Assembly: GCA_964632135.1 (NCBI GenBank)
Contig: CAZWEI010000021.1
Span: 1 to 19,262, forward strand
Direction: 5' to 3'
Source of the DNA: JBFMAP01 sp964632135
GTDB lineage: Archaea; Micrarchaeota; Micrarchaeia; Burarchaeales; JBFMAP01
Length of the DNA: 19,262 bases
The translations under genes and the position numbers were made by a program. A model generated the notes under the pieces. It searched no databases, was not told where the DNA came from, and saw only the letters and a list, made by a program, of their open reading frames with translations. This document shows positions 15,279-19,262 of this stretch, one piece after another (within the stretch, counting starts at the first letter, position 1; each line of letters opens with the position of its first letter).

Positions 15279-16196
15279 TTACATCTTGTGCATGCTTATC
15301 CCATCAGAAGCAAGCTTCATCAAATAAGTCTCGCACCCGTGAATGACACCGCGCAGTTTTACGACCTCGAGCGTCCTCTCCCTGCAGCCCTTAATCTGCA
15401 CGTGGCCCAAATGAATCAACCCGTCGCTGAGGAACTCGATTCCGAACTTCGTTTTCGGGCACTCCTCCACTGTTTCCGAAATAAGCAGCGTCGTGCAGTC
15501 CCACTTCCTTATTTTTTCAATCAGTTTCAGAAGTCCCATCCTCCTCTTCTGCTCGTCCTCGAACGTTAGCGCAACAGGCGTTATTGAATCAATCACGAGC
15601 CTCCTAACGCCCATCTCGCGAATCAAATCGTGTATCATCGTCTCCTGAGATACGAAATGCCCTATCTCGTACGGGGGATACTCTATGTAAAGGAATTTCT
15701 TCCCGTCCTCCAGTTTCTCCAAATCCCAGCCATACCTCCTCATGTTCCTGAACATCATGGACTTGTGCTCGTCGAAAGAGATGTACAGCCCTGGTTCGTT
15801 CTGCTTCGTCGCGCCGAAGTAAAGAAACTGCACGCCGAAAGTCGTCTTTCCGCACCCTGTCCCGCCGCTGAGGGTCACTATGCTCCCGCGCGGAAGCCCG
15901 CCCTCAATAATCTCGTCCAACCCCTTAATCCCAGTCTTCACTTTCGCGCTCTCCTTTCTCGACTCGAACTTCGCTGCCATCGCCTCGAGAAGTTTTCGTA
16001 TGCTCTTCTCACGTTCACTTAGTTCGCGCTCCTTATCCGCCTTGCTTTCTTTTGATTTTTTGTGCTCTGTCTTCGTGCTCTCCTCCTCCAATTCGCGCTT
16101 CGCGCGAATGGACCCTTTGTCCTCCTGGACAAATTGGTCGTCCGCGCCCTTCGCCTCCCTGAACTCGCTTTTCTCCTTGTCGTTTTTATCGCCCAT
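15279..16196 (-). CDS. KaiC-like RecA-fold ATPase with charged N-terminal arm
   Basis: The 305-residue protein is a single-domain KaiC/RadA-superfamily ATPase. The core starts at about residue 86 (VKTGIKGLDEIIEGGLPRGS) and has Walker A SGGTGCGKTT (~108-117), the SFDEH segment with its probable catalytic glutamate (~140), Walker B RRLVIDSITP (~195) and an ISETVEE stretch. Residues 1-85 are a highly charged Lys/Glu arm, probably a coiled coil and unusual for the family. Archaeal single-KaiC proteins are thought to be signalling ATPases; the partner is unknown. A TATA element (16236-16245) overlaps the end of the upstream Lrp gene. Four codons with their own ATG (16211) and stop, sitting behind GGAGGT, lie just before the start. 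Confidence 0.9.
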   Translation of the reverse strand: MGDKNDKEKSEFREAKGADDQFVQEDKGSIRAKRELEEESTKTEHKKSKESKADKERELSEREKSIRKLLEAMAAKFESRKESAKVKTGIKGLDEIIEGGLPRGSIVTLSGGTGCGKTTFGVQFLYFGATKQNEPGLYISFDEHKSMMFRNMRRYGWDLEKLEDGKKFLYIEYPPYEIGHFVSQETMIHDLIREMGVRRLVIDSITPVALTFEDEQKRRMGLLKLIEKIRKWDCTTLLISETVEECPKTKFGIEFLSDGLIHLGHVQIKGCRERTLEVVKLRGVIHGCETYLMKLASDGISMHKM

Positions 16197-16235
16197 TCAA
16201 CCAACTCGCATTCTCGTATAACCTCCTCGTCATTT

Positions 16236-16245
16236 ATTTATATAG
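16236..16245 (-). promoter_or_regulatory. TATA box of the KaiC-like/trpS unit
   Basis: The minus strand reads CTATATAAAT next to the stop codon of the Lrp-like gene, about 25-30 nt before the short ATG at 16211 and ~40 nt before the KaiC-like start. It suggests the KaiC-trpS-652-residue unit has its own promoter besides read-through from the regulator. Confidence 0.5.
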
Positions 16246-17238
16246 TTATTCATCTCCGCTCTCGCGCGCAGGCAGGAACCCGAGTTTGTATTCCTTGTAA
16301 TATCTCAACACCTCGTGCGAGCGGATGTGCTCAGCGAACTTGTTTCTCATCTCATCCAGCAACGCGCGGAACTCCCTTTCCCCGCGCGTTTGTACGTCTA
16401 TCTCAAAGTCCGCTCCCCCCAAAACCTCGTTGTCATACACGACGTTCGGATGCGCGCGCGCATACGCCCTCATCTCCTTTAATTTCTCCGGTGTCATGCT
16501 CTGCAGTTTGAAATGAACTTTGTAATACTGCACTCCGAGCAAATCCAAATCAAACAACGTTCTGAAACTCGCGATAACGCCCTTCCCCACCATCGCCTTA
16601 ATCCTGCTCTCAACCGTTTTCTCGGAAAGCCCAACATCGTGCGCAATCCTTATCACAGGCGCGCGCGCATCCCCCGCGAGCACTCGAAGAATTTTCACAT
16701 CGCTCTCATCAACGCTCGTTTCTTCCGGCTCGCTTATGAACACATCAACGCGCGTGTTATCAAATTTCTTATCAAGGAGATACGCGCGCCTGAAATACCA
16801 AACCTTGCTCCATACGGACAGCCAATTATCCTCGATAAACTGACCGTAGCGCGCGAACAGCTCCCTCCAAAACCCGCCCAATCCCCTCAAATCACGCGTG
16901 CAGCACCACATCACCAAATCCCAGTTTCCCTCCACGCTCACGAGCCAAATAACAATTTTTTGTTTCAGCAAATACTCGATGATTTCCTTCTCCTTCGATG
17001 GTGTCGCGCCCCCGAGCCGAAGGAAAAGCCTGAAGCTTGTATACCCCAGTTTGCCCACATTAATTACTGTATGAAACTGCCTCACCACGCCGAGTTCCAT
17101 CAGCCTCTTCACTCGGTAATTCACGACCTCCTTCGAGAGCCGCACCTTCTTCCCCAAGCGCGAGAAGCTCTGGCGCGAGTCCAAATCCAACTCGTACAAT
17201 ATTTTTTTGTCCTTGACATCCAGTGCTATTGGGCCCAT
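16246..17238 (-). CDS. Double-module Lrp/AsnC-type transcriptional regulator
   Basis: The 330-residue protein contains two tandem Lrp/AsnC units. Unit 1 has a winged helix at residues ~5-60 (LDVKDKKILYELDLDSRQSF, LGKKVRLSKEVVNYRVKRL, LGVVRQFHTVIN) followed by a RAM-like alpha/beta part. Unit 2 starts near 177 (VDESDVKILRVLAGDARAPV, VGLSEKTVESRIKAMVGKGVI) with a second RAM-like part (YYKVHFKLQS, GGADFEIDVQTRGEREF). Lrp proteins sense amino acids and bind DNA as dimers; a duplicated form would act as a built-in dimer. A TATA box ~27 nt before ATG 17238 predicts a leaderless message. It is divergent from the prenyl synthase, a possible target by position. Confidence 0.88.
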   Translation of the reverse strand: MGPIALDVKDKKILYELDLDSRQSFSRLGKKVRLSKEVVNYRVKRLMELGVVRQFHTVINVGKLGYTSFRLFLRLGGATPSKEKEIIEYLLKQKIVIWLVSVEGNWDLVMWCCTRDLRGLGGFWRELFARYGQFIEDNWLSVWSKVWYFRRAYLLDKKFDNTRVDVFISEPEETSVDESDVKILRVLAGDARAPVIRIAHDVGLSEKTVESRIKAMVGKGVIASFRTLFDLDLLGVQYYKVHFKLQSMTPEKLKEMRAYARAHPNVVYDNEVLGGADFEIDVQTRGEREFRALLDEMRNKFAEHIRSHEVLRYYKEYKLGFLPARESGDE

Positions 17239-17260
17239 ATTTTAACATATACGTAATCTA

Positions 17261-17275
17261 CTATTTAAATATTTC
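17261..17275 (-). promoter_or_regulatory. TATA box of the Lrp-like gene
   Basis: The minus strand reads GAAATATTTAAATAG, with its centre about 27 nt upstream of ATG 17238, so the transcript should start at or next to the start codon. Confidence 0.55.
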
Positions 17276-17300
17276 CATTTTGATAAAAAATTCAATCCAA

Positions 17301-17310
17301 TGTTTTAAAT
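17301..17310 (+). promoter_or_regulatory. TATA box of the prenyl synthase gene
   Basis: TGTTTTAAAT lies ~55 nt before ATG 17360 and predicts a start near 17332, at the first of two AGGTGAAGC repeats (17333-17341 and 17347-17355). The second repeat is the SD for ATG 17360. Confidence 0.45.
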
Positions 17311-17359
17311 CTCCCGAATTCGTAATACTTGCAGGTGAAGCGGCCAAGGTGAAGCTGAT

Positions 17360-18448
17360 ATGAGTGAAATATCCGGGGCTAGCGTGAGCCCTAAAAAAAC
17401 AAAATTAAACTCGTCAATATACTCCTTCATGCGCGAGACCTCGGAGCGCGTGAATCCAAAAATGCTCGAATACCTCGAGCCCCTGCGCTCCGAAAACCCC
17501 GCTCTTTACGAAATTGTTGCTCATCTCCCGAAAATAAAAGTTGGTGAAAACCAGCGCGCGTCCATGCTCCGCCCCACATTAGTTAGGCTGGGCTTCGAGG
17601 CTGGCGGCGGAAAGGATTTCGAAACTGTTCTTCCGCTCGCGACCGCGGTAGAGCTTCTGAATATTTCCACGTACGTTATCGACGACGTTTTTGACAACTG
17701 CGACCTCCGCCACAACGCGATAACGGTCCACCGAAAATATGGGGAGCACAACGCGATTATCGCAGGAATGCTCCTTCGCGAACTCGCAGGAAAGGCGGTT
17801 CACGATGCAAGCGGAATGGAAAACTTCGCGCGCATAAGCAAACTCTTCACCGATACGCATTACGTTATATACTCCGGTCAATATTCGGATTTGAAAATGA
17901 ACACGCACAAACAGCTCAGCGAGGAAACCTATTTCGACAGAACCTACAAAATAACTGGCGCGTTCATCCAGAACTGCATCCTGCTCGGCGCGCTTGCTGC
18001 GCGCGCAGACGAGAAAACGGCGCATGCTCTCTCGGAGTTTGGAAAATACTACGGCATCGCGGTCCAGATAAGAAACGACCTTATGGATTTCGTCATCCCG
18101 AGCGACAATCCCTCATACTCGCGCGGCTTCAAGGGAATCTCCCACAACGACCTCAAAGAGGGGAAGATGACGCTTCCGGTAATCCACGCGCTCGGCGTCG
18201 CCGACGGGGAGCAGAGGGGATTCATAATGGCCGCGCTTGGCGATAAGAGCATAGACAACGATAAACTGAGGGAGTTTAACGACCTCCTCGCGCGCCTCGG
18301 CTCGTTCGGCTACACGAAAGGCGTGATAGAGGCATACGGCGAGAAGGCGGCGCACGCGCTCGCGGAGCTTCCTGATTCCGATGCGAAAAAGAACCTGGCC
18401 CAGTTGGTGCTACTTCTCGGCAACATAGAGAACTGGATGTTCATCTAG
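17360..18448 (+). CDS. idsA: Polyprenyl diphosphate synthase (isoprenoid chain elongation)
   Basis: The 362-residue protein belongs to the trans-prenyltransferase family that condenses IPP onto allylic diphosphates; in archaea it makes GGPP or farnesylgeranyl-PP for ether lipids. Visible motifs are MLRPTLVRLGFE (~73-84), the first Asp-rich motif DDVFDNCDLRHNA (~111-123), the YSGQYSDLKMN helix and the second motif QIRNDLMDF (~236-244), where the usual DDxxD is NDxxD. KGISHNDLKEGKMTLPVIHAL is typical. An extra ~35 residues lie at the N-terminus. SD AGGTGA is ~7 nt before the ATG. The chain length of the product cannot be read safely. The HEAT-repeat gene follows 25 nt downstream. Confidence 0.9.
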   Translation: MSEISGASVSPKKTKLNSSIYSFMRETSERVNPKMLEYLEPLRSENPALYEIVAHLPKIKVGENQRASMLRPTLVRLGFEAGGGKDFETVLPLATAVELLNISTYVIDDVFDNCDLRHNAITVHRKYGEHNAIIAGMLLRELAGKAVHDASGMENFARISKLFTDTHYVIYSGQYSDLKMNTHKQLSEETYFDRTYKITGAFIQNCILLGALAARADEKTAHALSEFGKYYGIAVQIRNDLMDFVIPSDNPSYSRGFKGISHNDLKEGKMTLPVIHALGVADGEQRGFIMAALGDKSIDNDKLREFNDLLARLGSFGYTKGVIEAYGEKAAHALAELPDSDAKKNLAQLVLLLGNIENWMFI

Positions 18449-18473
18449 CGCGAATTGGTTGGAAGTGAGTTTT

Positions 18474-19061
18474 ATGATTGAGCAGGATAAAAAGTCGAGA
18501 TTGGCGGAAAAGCTCGAATGGGCGCTCGAACTTTATTCTGCGCCATTAGAGTTCGGACTTTGTAGCGGTGATGAGCAGGACAGTATCGGGTGCATAGAAA
18601 AGCTTGGCGAGCTCGGATCGGCGTCTTCTATTCCTATCCTACGCAAATGCGCTTATGCGAAAAAAAATGATAGCGTGAGAATCGCGGTTGCGAAAGCATT
18701 GAGAAATTTTAAGGAAGAAAAGGCAGTAGAGATTCTCGGGGATATGGCAATCCACGACAATAGCGAAAAAGTCCGTGAGACTGCGGCAGAAAGTCTCGTA
18801 TTCATCGGTGGCGCCACTTCTAAAAATTATGTAGTGGAAGCCATGAAAAAAGGAAAAATAAATCCGGATATCGGAGAGAAAGCGCTTAGACGCATACTCG
18901 AAAATTTCCCGCACCGCATAGACGCAGATTTAGATTTTAGAGATAAACGCAATGCGGTTGTGGACGAACTTGTCGAGGCGATCAAAAAAAGGAACGCCAC
19001 ACACAGCCTTAAATCAAAAGTTCGCCTATGGAGTATAGCGTGCCAAGCCAAGAAGCTGTAA
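18474..19061 (+). CDS. HEAT-repeat protein
   Basis: The 195-residue protein contains at least three HEAT/PBS-lyase-type helical repeats between residues ~38 and 130: CIEKLGELGSASSIPILRKC, VRIAVAKALRNFKEEKAVEI and VRETAAESLVFIGG. Such repeats are protein-binding scaffolds. The C-terminal ~60 residues are charged and helical. No enzyme motif is present. ATG at 18474 is preceded by GGAAGTGA; a TTG at 18459 is less likely. It is probably cotranscribed with the prenyl synthase and ends 56 nt before the convergent tRNA-Leu. Confidence 0.8.
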   Translation: MIEQDKKSRLAEKLEWALELYSAPLEFGLCSGDEQDSIGCIEKLGELGSASSIPILRKCAYAKKNDSVRIAVAKALRNFKEEKAVEILGDMAIHDNSEKVRETAAESLVFIGGATSKNYVVEAMKKGKINPDIGEKALRRILENFPHRIDADLDFRDKRNAVVDELVEAIKKRNATHSLKSKVRLWSIACQAKKL

Positions 19062-19105
19062 TTCATCCGCGCGCACGAGCGCATCACGGCCTGCTCTTGT
19101 TACAG

Positions 19106-19117
19106 AAAAAAATAAAA
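19106..19117 (-). terminator. Oligo-T terminator after tRNA-Leu
   Basis: The minus strand reads TTTTATTTTTTT directly after the discriminator base at 19118, a typical archaeal tRNA termination signal. Confidence 0.55.
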
Positions 19118-19246
19118 TGCGGGGAGTGGGACGCGCATCGCGAGCGCGCAACTATTCCGCCGCGCGCAAGTGAATTCGAACCCACGAAGGCACTAAGCCA
19201 CAGGCTTCTGAGGCCTGCTCTATAGACCAGGCTCAGACATCCCCGC
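19118..19246 (-). tRNA. tRNA-Leu (CAG), interrupted in the T-loop
   Basis: The minus strand folds as a class II tRNA. The acceptor is GCGGGGA (19246-19240) with TCCCCGC (19125-19119) and discriminator A at 19118, as for leucine. The D-arm contains GAGCCTGGTCTAT between TCT and AGA. The anticodon stem CAGGC/GCCTG encloses the loop CTCAGAA with anticodon CAG at 19210-19208. The variable arm is GGC/GCC, and the T-stem is GTGGG (19185-19181) with CCCAC (19130-19126). The anticodon loop has no intron, but the T-loop is split by 43 nt. No CCA is encoded. The promoter lies outside the window. Confidence 0.85.
19132..19174 (-). other. 43-nt insertion in the T-loop of tRNA-Leu (putative intron)
   Basis: Removing 43 nt at 59/60 leaves the ordinary loop TTCGAAT; 60/61 is equally possible because both sides have T. 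The insert contains a GCGCGC/GCGCGC hairpin (19144-19149 with 19162-19167). The sequence before the insert is the same as in tRNA-Ser for 20 nt, while the inserts are unrelated. I do not see a canonical bulge-helix-bulge at the ends. Confidence 0.6.
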
Positions 19247-19262
19247 ATAAAATGGGGCTGCT

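Noticed and set aside
1..19262. CRISPR array, insertion sequence, integrase or phage genes
   Set aside because: There are no regularly spaced repeats, no transposase or integrase motifs, and no terminal inverted repeats flanking a gene.

Overview
The window looks like a chromosomal segment of an archaeon. It carries aIF1A, aIF2-beta, ribosomal protein S8e, a KEOPS Cgi121-like subunit, an archaeal SRP (7S) RNA, an intron-containing tRNA, TATA boxes and Shine-Dalgarno (SD) sites resembling GGAGGTG. The S8e sequence type and the unusual tRNA interruptions make me think of a DPANN-type lineage, but the sequence alone does not prove this. Gene density is high. GCGCGC-type words are very common, mainly through Arg CGC and Ala GCG codons. 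I see no transposase, integrase, CRISPR array or phage gene.

Layout. 1-1047: the tail of an edge ORF (+), a double-ACT protein (-), then tRNA-Ser(GCU) and SRP RNA, both on the minus strand and 4 nt apart. 1048-1925: aIF1A and aIF2-beta (-), an initiation-factor unit. 2081-3373 (+): a protein with a degenerate response-regulator receiver domain. 3394-3777 (-): S8e. 3850-5690 (+): Cgi121-like protein followed by a hexulose-6-phosphate synthase fused to an RraA-like domain. 5697-6712 (-): a hexapeptide acyltransferase followed by a V4R-domain protein. 6811-12150 (+): a 1630-residue protein whose last ~190 residues read like an outer-membrane beta-barrel, followed by a small SecB-like protein. 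12171-17238 (-): a double Lrp/AsnC regulator, a KaiC-like ATPase, tryptophanyl-tRNA synthetase, and a 652-residue protein that also ends in a barrel-like region with an aromatic-terminated last strand. 17360-19061 (+): a polyprenyl diphosphate synthase and a HEAT-repeat protein. 19118-19246 (-): tRNA-Leu(CAG).

Two things stand out. First, both tRNA genes are interrupted inside the T-loop, by 92 nt in tRNA-Ser and 43 nt in tRNA-Leu. They share a 20-nt flank on the 5' side but have unrelated inserts, and neither shows an obvious canonical bulge-helix-bulge. tRNA-Ser also has a textbook 25-nt intron at 37/38. Second, 6811-14129 holds two large unrecognised proteins with the same broad plan (alpha-helical N-terminus, Ig-like beta domain, barrel-like C-terminus, no signal peptide), facing each other across a SecB-like chaperone gene. 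In diderm bacteria SecB escorts outer-membrane proteins, so this could be an archaeal beta-barrel surface or envelope system. That is inference and needs structure prediction and localisation data.

No stretch longer than about 300 bases lacks a gene; the longest protein-free stretch (467-1047) is filled by tRNA-Ser and SRP RNA.
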